Positions 46,201 to 58,824 of a DNA stretch of 64,000 nt are shown here, one piece after another. Numbering within the stretch: the first letter of the stretch is position 1; each line of letters opens with the position of its first letter. A program made the translations under genes and the position numbers. The notes under the pieces were generated by a model. It was not told the origin of the DNA. It made no database searches and worked only from the letters and a program-made list of their open reading frames with translations. The DNA lies in NCBI GenBank assembly GCA_027625915.1, contig JANTQA010000010.1, positions 620,001 to 684,000 of the forward strand, in the 5' to 3' direction. Source of the stretch: Anaeramoeba flamelloides. Its lineage: Eukaryota > Metamonada > Anaeramoebidae.

Positions 46201-49200
46201 AATTTCTAAATTTATTAACAAAAGAATAAATACTTTTTTTAAAGCTATGGACAATTCAAAATTTTTTAAACATTTCTTTGAGGATTTAATAACAACAATT
46301 AAAGATAAAAGTGGTGCTTATTTGGATATAGCAACAACTTTTTGTATTAATCAAATTAGAATTCATCCAAATTCTGTAAATAATATTCTTATAATATAAT
46401 ACTATATTTCCGTTTATTTATTATTTTGTAAAAAAAAAAAAAAAAAAAAAAAGGAAGAAAATCAATAAAAAAAACTTTTTTAAAGATTTATACTTTACCC
46501 CCAATACATATTTAAATATTTTTTCTTGTCAAAAAATTAAAATACTATTTTTTTTCTCTTGTATTTATTTCTTAATTAGTTTATTCATCTTTTTCAAAAT
46601 GATAACCAATTATTCCAAAATTTTTTATACAATATTACACCTGAATTGGAAGATTTGCTTATAATCATGATTAATTCAGAATTTGATATCGAATACAGAG
46701 AAATATTTCACACAGTTAATCTTTTATTTTTTTTTTTATTTTTTTTTTTTTGTACTCCTTTGAATCTCTTTTTCCTTAATTGTAGGTTTATTAAATAGAT
46801 TATTTCTTTTTTTTTTTTTTATGATTGAAAATTATTTCAATTTTTTATAATAATAAGTTATTAGAAAAAAATGATTTCGCAAATATATTTTATAATAAAA
46901 TAAAGAATGGAATTGACAAAATGGGGGGGTTAAATATGGAAAAAAGAATAATTTTATCAATAATCAAATATCCAAAAATGAAACTTTGTAATAATTTTCA
47001 AAAAGTCAACATTCCCAAATTTTTGAAATTGGTTACTCAAAAAATGTGTCAAGAAATGAAATTGGATCTTCTTGTAATGGTTGATAAATTAATTGAAACA
47101 TATGAATTCGATCAGGATAATACTTTTAAAGATGCAATTAATAAAACTTTTTTATTACCAACAATAAAAAACAAGCAATATTTTAAAAATAAAAATAAAA
47201 GCTGTGATATAGCTTTTATTTATATTTACAAAACGGTATTAAGAATACTGATAAAATTTGGCCATTTAAACGATGAAGAGTTAAATAAAACTATGTTTCA
47301 AAAAATTATTGTAAGATTACTCTTTTATTTTTTTTTTTCTTATAATATTTAACCAACACTTATGCTTATCATTATTGTTTTCAAATTAGAAAATACATTC
47401 ATTCAAAACTAGCATAAAATTCAAATATTTTCCTATTATAAAATTAAAATATCTCTCTACGATAGAAAATTTTTGGCAACAATAATTTTTTCCTCAAAAT
47501 CATCATTTTTTTTTTTTTTTTATTATTATTAAAAATTACTTTCCAAAAACACCTTTTTACAAAATCAATTATTTAGATATTCTTTCAAAATAATTGATTT
47601 TGTAAAAAGGTGTTTTTGGAAAGTAATTTTTAATAATAATAAAAAAACTTTTAAAGAATAAATAATTTAAAAAAAAATTATTTTTAAAGAGTTCATAAAA
47701 CTTTTAATTGTAGAATTATTTTTTTTATAAATCTTCTTGATTATTTTTTAATACTGTGTTTTTCTAAATGGGATTATTCCCGTTTTTCATTTAGAAATTA
47801 GAAGCAGGTTCATTGAAATAAGATTTCGTGAAAGTAAACATAATCGCTTTTTTACTCAATTCATTGTAAAATAAAATATTTATCAATCCATTGACATATA
47901 TAAAATGATAATCATTAAAAATGGATTTTTGGAAGAAAAAAAAATGGTGTATATAAATCTTAGTAATAAAATACTAATATTTATTAAAATATTTAAAAAA
48001 AGAATTTTGTCCAAATTTATTTTTTGATAGTTTTTCTTTTAAAAGTTGGGGTCAATATATCAACATTTTATGATACAATTCGACTTTTAAAATAATTTAC
48101 CGATTCCCAACCTCTTAAAACTATAATTTTTTATATTTTTACTTTATTGAAATTATCTTTTCTTTTTTATTTTTCATTTTCTTATTCATTTTTTTCTTTT
48201 ATCTTATCTTAAAGAAAATAAGGGTTATTCCGATCCATAAAGTATTCATCAAAAAAAAATTAAAATAAGTTTTTCAAACAAAAAAAAAAAAAAAAAAACT
48301 AAATTTTCCAATAATGTTTGTAAGGGCTTTTCACTAAAAAAATTATTTTCATTTTTTTTTGGTAGAATATTCCTTTTTAGATCACAATAAATCTTCAACT
48401 TCATCAATTATTTTAGATCAATTTAAAATATGACTTTAAATTAATAAAAATGAAAAATTAAATGATTTTATCGGATAGTTACCCAATTGTAAAAAAAAAA
48501 ATTTGAAAGATCACAAAATATTTATTTAAGGTAGAAAAACCAAAAAAAATAAAAGCTTTTTTGAGGTGGAAATATTAAAAAAAAGTTTTTTCGTCACAAA
48601 AAATGAAAAAAAAAATAGTTAACAAAGTAAATTTATTGCATGAGTTCTGAGTTTAGTACATTTCTTTTTAAAATCAAGTGTATATTTCAATTAATTGTTA
48701 TTATTTTTATTTGTTTTTTAAAAATTTTTTGCCAAAAATCTAGTAATGCAAATTAGTATATCATCATATAGAATTTTAAATTTAACCTGAAAATTACACA
48801 CGCACACACGTGCGCGTGCCTTTTTTAAAAATAAAAATAAAATGTGGTTCGAATTTCTTCATATCTTTTTTAAAAATTTTAAATAATCTAAATCTGTAAA
48901 TATCAAGTTAGATTTTTTTTTATCAAATAAAAAAAGAAAAAATATTCCTTTTATTGGTATAAAAAAAAAGTTAAATAGGAAAAAAAGTGCAACACCATTT
49001 TTAATTAAAAAGATTACTGAAAACTTAAAAATAAAATCAATTAAAAGAAACAAATTAACTTTAAAGAATATTTCATAATTTTATGAACAAACCAAACTGA
49101 CAAACACAAAATAGAACTCCCTTTTTATCTCTAGATACGATAAGTATTTTTGGAGATCTCAAAAATAGTCAACTTTTTCAACAAATTTCTAAAAAAAGAT

Positions 49201-49996
49201 AAATCAAAGAACAAACATTTATTAAAAAATAGAATAAAAAAAACTGTTATTGTGGTGAATACTTCATTTTTTCTTTAATCATTTATTTTTTATTTTCTTA
49301 ATTGATCTTAATTTTCATTTTTGGTAATGTTTACAATTAACAACATTTGAATCTTATAAATTGTGTATAAATTTCACAATTTGCTTTTTAAAAAATAATT
49401 CCAATTATTATTGCAGTTTTCTTTTTTTTTATTATCCATCTTTTTTTATTTGGATTTTTTAAAAAATAATTTTTATAATTTATAATCTTGGTTAAGCATT
49501 TAATCCTAATTTTTCTAATAACTATTATTATTTAATTAATTGTATAATTAATTCAATATAAATTTCAAATTTAATAGGAATATTTTTTCAATAATCCTGA
49601 AAACCCAATTGTGCAAAATATATTTATAAATTTTATTAATTTTTATAAAACAAATCATAAACAACAATTTGAAACAATTTCTACGATTTTTCTAAGAAAA
49701 AATCCGAATTATCAAGGGGACAATTTATTTATTGATGGTGTTGAGGAAATTATTGAGTCATTAGAATATGAAAATAAACAGCCAGGTATTTATATCTATC
49801 TATATATATATATATATATATCTTCTTTGATTATGATCAATTTTTTTTTTATTAATTTTATTTATTACTTTTTAATTTTTAAAAAAAAAAAAAAAAAAAA
49901 GCTGAATACGTAAAGATATTCCACAATAGTCATAATAACATAACTGTTGATAAGCATGCATTAAATGAGTTATTTAAACAGCAAAATTTTTATTAA
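43210..49996 (+). CDS. SAPS-domain PP6 regulatory subunit-like protein (seven exons)
   Basis: Exons 43210-43322, 43420-43485, 46186-46375, 46580-46714, 46858-47310, 49578-49785 and 49902-49996 join in phase to 419 residues. The order of conserved SAPS segments is kept. EELKLKNPSFRKLF matches the N-terminal ELK.QN.KLL. SAARQFFNEL is followed by FFKHFFEDLITTI (family FFSKVL.ILI) and ITPELEDLLIIMI (family I.DLLLRL). MFQKIIEYFFNNPENPIVQN is like the family MFF.Y.WNNFLH. YQGDNLF and EEIIESLEYENKQPAEY match GDNLL and IERILEA...N.KKQAE. SAPS proteins (Sit4-associated; PP6R) bind the PP6 catalytic subunit. This protein is short: it ends soon after the core SAPS domain and lacks the long acidic tail. 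The exon 4 donor is GTTAAT and is the weakest join. Introns 2 (2700 bp) and 5 (2267 bp) are unusually long. The family assignment is by eye on a fast-evolving protein. Confidence 0.55.
43486..46185. other. Long intron 2 of the SAPS-like gene
   Basis: 2700 bp, GTAAGA...AATAG. Extremely A/T-rich, with a long T-run right after the donor (43499-43520) and a (TA)n tract near 45410-45429. A 63-codon plus ORF (43827-44018) has no domain look. I see no bounded mobile element here, unlike the other long introns. Confidence 0.5.
47515..47647. repeat. Perfect 60-bp hairpin in SAPS-like intron 5
   Basis: Bases 47515-47574 and 47588-47647 are exact reverse complements over 60 bp, with a 13-base loop. The arm includes TTACTTTCCAAAAACACC and ACAAAATCAATTATTT. 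The arms are 100% identical in a region where other inverted repeats have drifted. Confidence 0.9.
48795..48819. other. Alternating purine-pyrimidine tract (possible Z-DNA)
   Basis: Twenty-five consecutive bases alternate pyrimidine and purine, including ACACACGCACACACG and TGCGCGTGC. This is a local G+C and CpG spike inside the AT-rich SAPS-like intron 5. Such tracts can form Z-DNA; function is unknown. Confidence 0.6.
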
Positions 49997-50179
49997 GTAA
50001 AAATTATCATCAAATTGGTATTGGGTAAACAATTCATAATATTTTTTTGTGATTATTAAGATACATTTGATTTTTATAGATGCTCATAAATATAAAATTG
50101 TGAACTTTACTTTTATTAAAAATATAAGAATTCTTTTTAAATACTAAAAAATGTTTTTTTTTTTTTTTTTTTTATTTTG

Positions 50180-51070
50180 AAAGGGGGAAATTAATTGATC
50201 CTTACAAACTTTAGCTTTAGGTTTTCCAGAATTTAAAAGATTTGAGTTAAATCTTTGATTTTTCTAAATTCTTTTGAATTCTGAAAGAGTGCAATTAGGT
50301 TTTTTTTTAATTTTTGTTTTGAATAGAAAATCGATTGATCTTCGTTAGGTTTTTTTGACTTTTTGAAATAAACCGAAAATTTATTAAAATTTTCTGTTTA
50401 TTCCAAAAAGTAAAAAAAACTAGAACACTTTTCAAAACAAAAACAAGAATTAAACGACCTCGGCACTCTATGACACTTGAAGGAACTCTACGGCACTTTA
50501 TGATGCCCCATGACACTTACCTAATTTCTAAATTTTTGTGTGGAATTTTTAATATTTAGCCATAATATTTGTTTATCATTTTACTGACAACAAGATTAAA
50601 ACGAGTATTTATTTTGAATAATATCAAAGATATTATTCTTTTGTTGTTTTTTATTATTTTTTTTTATTTCTTCAATCCAAAAATTGTTTATTTTTGGTAT
50701 TGAATGGGTGTCGTTAGGTTTTTTTTAATTTAAAAGAATTGAGTAAAATCTTTGATTTTTCACTATTCTTTTGAATTCTGGAAAACCGCGATTAGCTTTT
50801 CTTGAGTTTTCTGTTTATTTGGAAAATCGATAGATTTTCGTTAGGTTTTTTTGAGTTTTCTATTTATTTAGAAAATCTATAGATTTTCGTTAGGTTTTTT
50901 TTACTTTTCAAAATAAAATAAAAAACCTCAAAAAACCCTAGAACACTTCACAAATAAAACAGAAAACCTCAAGAAAAGCGCCATTAGGTTTTTTTTAATT
51001 TCTAAAATTAAAAAAAACCTAGGCACTTGACGACACTCTACGGCACTTGACGACACGATCCCATAAAAAA
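50180..51070. repeat. Foldback repeat family F, copy 2
   Basis: Left flank AGGTTTTCCAGAATTTAAAAG and internal CACTCTACGGCACTT, TTGACGACACT and CGTTAGGTTTTTTTGAG units match 33930-34860. A shared right flank at 50519-50700 (CCTAATTTCTAAATTTTTGT, GAATAATATCAAA.ATATTATTCTTT) is followed by a second array (50705-51070). Rich in short palindromes; no coding capacity. Confidence 0.6.
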
Positions 51071-51239
51071 TGATCGATATCTTCATCTATTTCTGAGTTA
51101 TGGTATTTGTTACATATGTTGAAAAATTTTGTTTTGTAATTAATTTTATCATAAATATAAGAATATCTGTTAAGATCATTTGTGAACTTTCTTAATTTTA
51201 AAATAGAATTTGAGCCTTTATATTTTAAAATATTTAGTG

Positions 51240-51690
51240 TCGTTAGGTTGTTCTTTTTTTAGAAAGTAAAAAGAAAATATAAAACCTTTTCTTTTTATTG
51301 CTCAAAATAAAAAAATAATTTGTTTACTTTTTAAGAGTATAAAATAATCAAGTCAAAATTGACTTATACTCGTTTTTTTTTGAATTCTGGGAAAACACAG
51401 TTAGGTTTTTTTGAGTTTTCTATTTATTTGTAAAGTGTTCTAGGTTTTTTTTGAGTTTTCTATTTATTTGTGAAGTGTTCTAGGTTTTTTTTACTTTTTG
51501 AAATAAACAGAAAATTTGAATAAAATTGTCTGTTTATTTCAAAAAGTAAAAAAAAACCCAACGAAAATCTATTTATTTTCCAAATAAACAGAAAACCCAA
51601 GAAAACCGTAGTAAAAGTTCCTTTGCTTTTTTTAATTTGAGAAATAAAATAAAAATTAAATAAATTTTCGGTTTATTTCTCGAATTAATA
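51240..51690. repeat. Foldback repeat family F, copy 3
   Basis: A tandem duplication of TTTTTGAGTTTTCTATTTATTTG (core TTTTGAGTTTTCTATTTA) plus GTGAAGTGTTCTAGG at about 51410-51490. It is followed by a palindrome pairing TTTACTTTTTGAAATAAAC with its inverse near 51495-51555. Diverged relative of the two large copies. Confidence 0.5.
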
Positions 51691-51892
51691 AAAACTTAAG
51701 GGTGTATCTACAACATAAGACATCATAAAAATTTGAGATAGATGAGATAAGAGTAGTATATTTCAGTGTTGTGTGATCATAGATTCTCTAAGAATTTATT
51801 TTAAAAAATTTATTTGTTATTTTTGTTTTCAACAATAAAAACAAAAAAGATTAAATTGATAAAATAGTTTTGATTTATTTTTTTTTTATTTA

Positions 51893-52257
51893 GATCAATT
51901 TAATTCCAAAAATTTTGGCATTATTCAAACAGTCAAAATATTAGCAATATCATACTTCACATTCAATTGGTAAATCATTTGATTTTACAAACTATTTCAT
52001 TTTTTTGTCTTTTTTGTTTTATTTTTATTTAGTTTTTTTCCAATTACGAAATCTGTTTCGTAAGATCTGGAATTTTTTTTTCCGATGGTTGACACAATGT
52101 TTTAGTGTTGAGTTTCTTAAATTGAAAAATTACATAAAATTGTTAGATAGTATCTTATCATTTGATCGATCAACAATTGTTGGTGTAATTTTAAACAAAT
52201 TTTCTAATATATTTATTGTTCAGCTCGTTTTATTATTTTGGACAGAGGGATTTTGAT
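51893..52257 (+). pseudogene. Exon-like fragments of an unrecognised gene
   Basis: After an acceptor-like TTTAG at 51889-51893, a frame reads QFNSKNFGIIQTVKILAISY to a donor-like GTAAAT at about 51971. A second frame (52023-52254) reads LRNLFRKIWNFFFRWLTQCF and onward to TGA. Splice-like borders and mixed amino acid composition suggest former exons, but phases do not give a full gene, there is no start, and no family is recognised. Confidence 0.25.
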
Positions 52258-53257
52258 TTTTTTGTTTTATATTGTTTTCTTTTATCTGGATGAAGGAGTA
52301 CTAATAAAAACATTAATAATATCTTAGTTAAATGTGATTTTATATTACATTTGGGAAAAATATAATAAAATGAGTTTCTGCTTTCCTATTTTTGATTTTC
52401 TGATGTATCTAAATTTTTGGAATAAATTGAGTTTTTTTTTTGGGAGAAGATAATTTTAGATTCTCAGAATAAAACTTATAACTATTTTGTCGTTTAAATT
52501 TTGTTAGAATATAATCAGATTCACTTCTCCAATTCCACCAAATCCTGATATTTAAAATCCTTACAAGTAATGTTTTGGATAATTATTCTAATTTTTTTGA
52601 ATCCTTCTAGTTCTTAAAGCCTCATTCATGTTTACTTTTGTGATTCTCCCCAATTGTTATGTTATTGTTCTTTTTAAAAAAAATCCATTAATCCAAAATG
52701 TCACTAAGAAAAAATTATTTCTAATTGTTTATGTTGTAATGATTAAAAAAATTCAAAAATGATGAAAAAATAACAAAATGAAAAAAATAAATTCCACAAT
52801 AAAATGTTGAGATAAGGATGAAAGATAAGTCATTCAACACTTGAAGCACTATTTTAAGCAATTCAACTCAACATTCTATATTGGCAATTTCTTTGAGACT
52901 TTGAAAAAAAAATTTAAAAAATATAATGAACGAAGTACTTTAAATAATAAAAATCAATGAGTTACAACCAAAGTAAAAACTGTTATTTTCTGATCCTTTT
53001 CAGAATTGTAAAAAAGTTAAAAATTTTCCTCTACCGTGGCTACTCCCTTAACGGCAATTAAGTGGTAATTTTGTTGAATCACCTCTCCTGATTAAGAATA
53101 AGAAATCTAATAAAAAAATGAAAAAAAAAATATTTTATTTTTCTTAAAAAACAAAAAATCTATTTATTATTCTTTTGAAACTTTAAAAGTACAAAATTAT
53201 AGTAAATAAATACTATTAATCGATAAATAAATAAATAAATAAATTTGATCTTGTTGG

Positions 53258-56200
53258 TTAAATTTTGTCTTCATCATCATCCTTTTTTTCAAAATATTCT
53301 TGTTCTGGTATCTTTGAAGCAAGGTATAAGTTCACGAATGAAAATAGAAGAGCAATTATAAAAGGTAATTCTGGAAAATCAAAGTTTCTTGTTGAAAAAC
53401 TAAAAATTCTGGGGTACATAAACTTGGCACAGGCATGAGCAAAATTTGATCCTAATGAAAGTGCACCAAATAACATTCCCTTTTCATTTTCTTTGACTAC
53501 GGCCTGGAAAAATGATTGAATGATTGTGAATGCCACAAACTGGTAAACCAAGGGAATAAATAAGAAAAACATCCACCCCTTGGGTGCAATAATACAACAA
53601 ATGTTTAAACCTAATTGTGCAAGGAATCCGTCGATTAATGTTCTTTTATTTCCTTTCTTTTTGATCGACAGTCTTAGTAGAACTGCCATTGCAAAGATTT
53701 GTAAAATGGCTGCTTCAAATAGCAATATGTAGATTAATTTTTCAGACATTTTATGTTTGTATCTCAAATAAAATTGCAAAAGTACTTTTTTTTAAGATAT
53801 TCATATTGAGAATTTTAGAGAAAAAACAAAAAAAATAAAAAAAAAATGAGAAATAATTTTTTTTATTAGAATAATTTTGATAAAATTCAAACCACAAGAC
53901 TTATATCCATCTAACAGACAGATTTAAAAATGGATGAAATAGAAAATATTGAATGGGAAAGCATGGGGAAATATGAACAAAGGAAAATAGCAATGGAGCT
54001 CATATTAAGAGAAAGTTGAAACTTCACAAATAGAAGAAAACTGAAAATTAAAAAGATATCTTAAAATTAGCCAATTTCTGGATAGCTTTAGTAAAAAAAC
54101 AACCATAACTTAACTCGAAATCATCAACAAATCTATTCAAATTAAAAACCTTTTCAAATGATTTAAATAGATAAACGTATATACGGAAAAAGGGGTGGGG
54201 TATCAAATATGCACATGTTGATGAATAAAAAAATTGTTGATGATGATCACTTCATATGGGAAGGCAAAAAATATGAAAAAAACAGAAAACAATGGAAAAA
54301 AGACCTCAAAAAAAAATTAAATATTGTGATTTTAAGATTGTTGTTGATGAAGATACAGATGAATTGATGAGGAAAACGAACATAAAAGAAATTTATTAGA
54401 TTACTATAGAATATTTCCTAGCCAATGTTACCCAACATTCTATAAGAAAAAAAAATCATAAAATGCAAATGATCGTGTATCACATCATCAAATAAATTCA
54501 TCTCAATTTCAATAGCTCCCAACATTTTTCTTATCTCTTTTTTAAATTCTTCATTTTTTTATTTTTTTTCAGAGTCTCTTCTTTTTTCATCCTTCGTTTA
54601 TAAAACTAAAGCAAGTTTAAAATGCTACTAATGACTGTGTTTATTCACTCTTTGAATTAGAAATTCAAAATTTAGTCTCTTCAGAATTCTCTCTTTAACG
54701 GATTAAGTGTTTTTTAACACCAAATCCTTAACACTATAAATCCAGCTCAATTCAATTATTTTAAAAAGACCAAAATTCAATTTTTGAAAAAAAAACTCTA
54801 ATTTAATAAATTATATGAGAAAATACTAAATTAGAACCATTAACTAATTGATATATTAACAATTATTTATAATTTACAATACTCACAAAACAAAAAATCA
54901 ATAATTATCAATACCAAAAAATAAAAAAATGCTGTGCCAAAAAATCATGTAGTGAGCACAAACAAAAAATGTATTGATAAATTTGTAAAAATTCTATTAA
55001 CAATTTTTGATTGATCAAAAGATTAGATACCATCAACTAATTTTATTTGGGTTCTTCTATTTAACAGAACTCTTCTTGTATCTAATATTAATCATTCAAA
55101 AAAATTTTTCAGATCTCGAAGGTAAATTATTCTGTATTTGGAAAAAACAAAATGAAAACAAATCAAAAAATGAAATAATTTGTCAAAAAAAAAAAATTAT
55201 TTCCAAACTTAATCAAAGTATAATTTTGTAATTCCTTGAACTATTTTGGCTGTGTACAAAATTTGGATACTTTTGGTTTTATTGTTAAAGATTTATTATT
55301 AAAAAACACTTAATCTGTCTAAGAGAGATTTTTTAAATGACTCAATTTTGAACTTCTAATTCAAAGAGTGAATAAACACAGTAATTAGAAGAATTTTAAA
55401 CTTGGTTTAGTTTTCTAAAATAAAATAAATTTTGAATTTTAGTTTTTCATTTTCATTTGGTTTTTTCCAAATACAGAATAGTTTACCTTCGAGATCTGAA
55501 AATTTTTTTTTTCATTTTGGAAATAATTTTCTTTATTACTTTAAGAAAGATAAATTGAAAAATATTGATTTTTTGACGATATTGATTTTTTCATTTAATA
55601 AGAATATAGATCACCAAAATAAGAACAAAAATAAAATGAAAAAAAGAATAGGCTACAGTAAATAACAAGAAGTTGGGGAACAAATCAATGTAAAAAAAAA
55701 ATAATATAAAAAATGTTTCACTTACTAATACCACATGTTCCTCCGATAATATTGAAATATAAAATGGGAAACATTCTTCGAAATTTATTATTTTTATAAA
55801 TAAATTTAATTGAGCCTAATGGATTTGCTTTTGCCCAATCAAAACTTGTAAGTTTTGCTGTCTTCATTGATTCTGGAAGAATAAAATATACATATAAAGC
55901 ATTAAAACCGAGTACGGTAGCAGCAACGAAAAACATGTTTCGATTAGATAAGCCAATCCCGTTTAAAATAAAACCAAGTATTAAACCAACTATCATTCCA
56001 AAGCCACCTGTTCCCTTTTTTTTTTTTTATTTAGTAATTAGGTGATGATGTAATTTTATTACAGTTTGAGAAAATAATAATAATAAAATTTATGTTTTTA
56101 AATTTGATTGCTTAGTCGATTCATCAAGGATGAAATAATTTATCAAAAGAAAAAATGGGTTTTAATTTAAATGTTCAAAAATAAACGTATAACTATTTAA

Positions 56201-56693
56201 AATAAAAGTATTTACCTATTCAATGATGATCAAAAGGAAGAAAAAAAAAGAAAAAAGAAAAAAAAGGGAAAAATAAAAAAAAAAGAAAAAGAAAAAAAAA
56301 GAAGTAAAGAAGAAATCAAATTATTACTTGAAGCAATCCCATATTCTTTGGAAAATCTTGTTTTGATGAAATATCTGAAACATAACTAGCTGTAGCCTGG
56401 GAATTTGAGTCACAAAATCCATGCATCATTCGTGCAAAAATCACCATAATTTTTGTTGTTGATTGAGAAAGAATAAACCAATTTAGAGATCCTCCGAGCA
56501 ATATGACTAGGATACTGTTTTTTCTTCCAAAGCGGTCAGAAAATACTCCAAAAAATGGGTTGCCGAGTAATTGCAAAAGATAAAAGGCAGTTTCACAAAG
56601 GCCAAATAATTCCGAAGCTGCGGGTATGTTTTTGCCTTCGTAAAAATCATCTGTGAAAAAGGATGTAAATGAAACCGTTGTCATTCCAACTGT
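53258..56693 (-). CDS. Major facilitator superfamily transporter (first exon not found)
   Basis: Exons on the minus strand: 56693-56328, 56014-55726 and 53784-53258, joined in phase. Exon A has the MFS loop 2-3 motif GVFSDRFGRKNSILVI (family G..(A/S)DR.GR) and helix 4-5 features ARMMHGFCDSNSQATASYV then SDISSKQDFPKNMGLLQ. This is the layout of TetA/MFSD14-like proton-coupled carriers. Exon B continues GTGGFGMIVGLILGFIL, the motif C-like helix 5. Exon C holds the last helices and an acidic tail ending EKKDDDEDKI. About 390 residues are visible. The first helix is incomplete at the 5' side (GMTTVSFTSFFTDDFY), so an upstream exon must exist beyond 56693. Substrate is unknown. Both visible acceptors follow A-runs. 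Intron 2 (1941 bp) contains an inverted-repeat element; intron 1 is 313 bp. Confidence 0.82.
54598..55424. mobile_element. Inverted-repeat element with family G interior, in transporter intron
   Basis: About 827 bp with terminal inverted repeats of about 130-150 bp. Both sides, read inward, give AAACTAAA.CAAGTTTAAAAT, then ACTGTGTTTATTCACTCTTT, GAATTAGAA.TTCAAAATT and TTAAGTGTTTTTTAA. The interior matches the family G segment at 41440-42060. No transposase. It lies wholly within the 1941-bp intron. Confidence 0.7.
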
Positions 56694-57525
56694 CTTTAAT
56701 AATTTTTAAAAAATAGCATCGAACAGAGATTTATTTATAAAGATTAAAATTTGATCATTTGGATTTAAAAAATGATTATATTTTTTTTTTCTATTTTTAA
56801 TTTAAAAATTTTGATGAGTTCTGTTTTCAGTACTGTTGAATCAGAATTTAAAATAACGGTGGTTTTATCAAAGTTCAAGAAGAAAGAGCCAAATTAATGA
56901 TCCAAAAAAATTTCTTTTTTAATTTATTGGTTTGTGGAGACCATTTTATTTTTTTCAATTCATAATTCAGAAATATCATTTGGGGAAATTCGAAATAAAA
57001 ATTTTTCATTTGTTAATTTGAAAATGATAGCAGAAATAAATAATTTTTTTTGGACAGTGCAAATAACATTTTAAAGGGTTTTTGAGTTTCAAAAATAAGA
57101 AAAATTGATATTCCAAAAAATAAGTTTATGATTTTTTTTTCAGATTAACAATAAACAAAAAAAAATCTTATTTTTCAATAAAAATGTTAATTTATTCATT
57201 TTTTTCTGATGTTTGGTTGTTCGAAGTAAATAGTTGTTGGGATTTTTTTTTATGATAATTTTTATGGATGGAAATCACAAAAATTTATCAAAAAATTGAA
57301 AAAAGGTAAAAAGTACCTTTTTGTTTTTTTTTTTTATTGAGTAGAAGAGAGGTAATATCAAAAGATAGAAACTTCTGTTTGCCAGAATCACTAAACTTTA
57401 TTTGGGGATTTTTACCCTCAGTATAACTTTAACAGTATTATAAATCAAAGGATAAATAGTTGTTTTTTTAAAGTTGGTTTAATAAAAGTTTTTTTTTTTT
57501 TAATTTTTTGAAAAACAAGTAACTA
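56694..57525. other. AT-rich stretch upstream of the visible transporter exons
   Basis: About 830 bp between the first recognised transporter exon and the long-TIR element. It is probably intron, or promoter plus a missed exon. I could not identify a hydrophobic first-helix exon on the minus strand, and I see no RNA gene. Confidence 0.4.
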
Positions 57526-58824
57526 CTGTAGTCAAAATAAAGCGTGCAAAAAAATTTAATGCGTGTTTCAAAATAAAACGCATGTTTTTTGTTATAGAAA
57601 ACCTATACACCAACCAATCAAAGAAACTCAACAATAAACCCTAAATAAATATGTTATTGGTTTCTTAAAGTTCTATTATTTAAAAATAAATTCTAAAAAT
57701 GAAGGATCAAATTGCAAAATTTAGCTGAAAAAAAAGAGTAAATTTTTAAGTAAAATTTTTATCATCAAAACAACAAAAAATTCCTAAAAAATTGAGAATA
57801 GTATGGAAAATTTTCAACTATTTGCATGAATAATTTAAATTTTACTGAAAATAACCAGACCTTTACTTTCAAAATTGATTTTAACTTAGGTATACTATTT
57901 GGTAGTAGATTTGATGTTGCCTTGGTACAAGAAGAAAAAAAAAGCACGGATAATATTTTGAAACACAGATTATAGTCTTTGTGCACGCATTATTTTGATC
58001 TCTGTTGCTCATTTTATTTTGAATTGTTTTTGTATTTTTCTTTTTTACATTCATTTTTGAAAATTATTCCAAATATTCCCTTAAAATTGAAAAAAAAAAA
58101 AACTGTTTGGCAACCAATATACATTTAATCTTCAAATACAATTATAGTTGTTTTTCAAAGGTGGAGCAAAAAACCTATTTTCTCAATTATCTACAAAACA
58201 GTTGATGTGGCTTAATAGACCGATTTCCAGGATTTTTTTTAAAACTTTTGTTATACACACTTTTGTAAAACAACTTTACTTTTGAAAATTTTAACATTAA
58301 CTAATCAAAAAATTTTATGTGCTCTTTTGAAATTATTCATTTTTGATTGTATAAATATTAGAATTGCTGCAAATCTCAATATTCAAATCAATTTTTTTCT
58401 TTATTATTGAAAATTGCTACTTTAATAACCGGGCAGATAATTCTGAAAAAAATTAATCTTCTTATTGAGAATTGTAAATTTGTTAAGATAAAATACGTTC
58501 TAAAAATAACCTTTTGACAGTATTTTAGTAAATATTATTTCAAATCGTAATTGTGATTTTTAAGCAAGATTTTGGAAAGAATCTATTATTCAAGAAAGCA
58601 TTGAGAATTCTGATTTTTCGAATACTTATATATTTAATATCTATTAAAGCAATATTGAATAATTCAAGGGCTTTATTACATCCTTTGATCTTGAGACTTT
58701 CCGTCATGTTAATATTTATAAATTAAAAATGAAAATTTTATAAGATAAGAAAACATAAAAGTTTTTGGTAGGTTAAGAACTATCTTTATTTTATATTGTA
58801 TAGGTTTTACCACCATTACCAACA

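Larger units (their letters stand above)
49997..53257. other. Spacer between SAPS-like gene and transporter gene
   Basis: About 3.3 kb between convergent genes. It is dominated by foldback family F (50180-51070 and 51240-51690), then a stretch with exon-like frames (51893-52257). From 52258 to 53257 I see nothing beyond A/T-rich sequence and the transporter's presumed 3' end. Confidence 0.5.

Noticed and set aside
57765-57986. 73-codon minus-strand ORF in the left terminal repeat
   Set aside because: The inverted partner at 63425-63906 does not keep the frame, so it is not a conserved protein.
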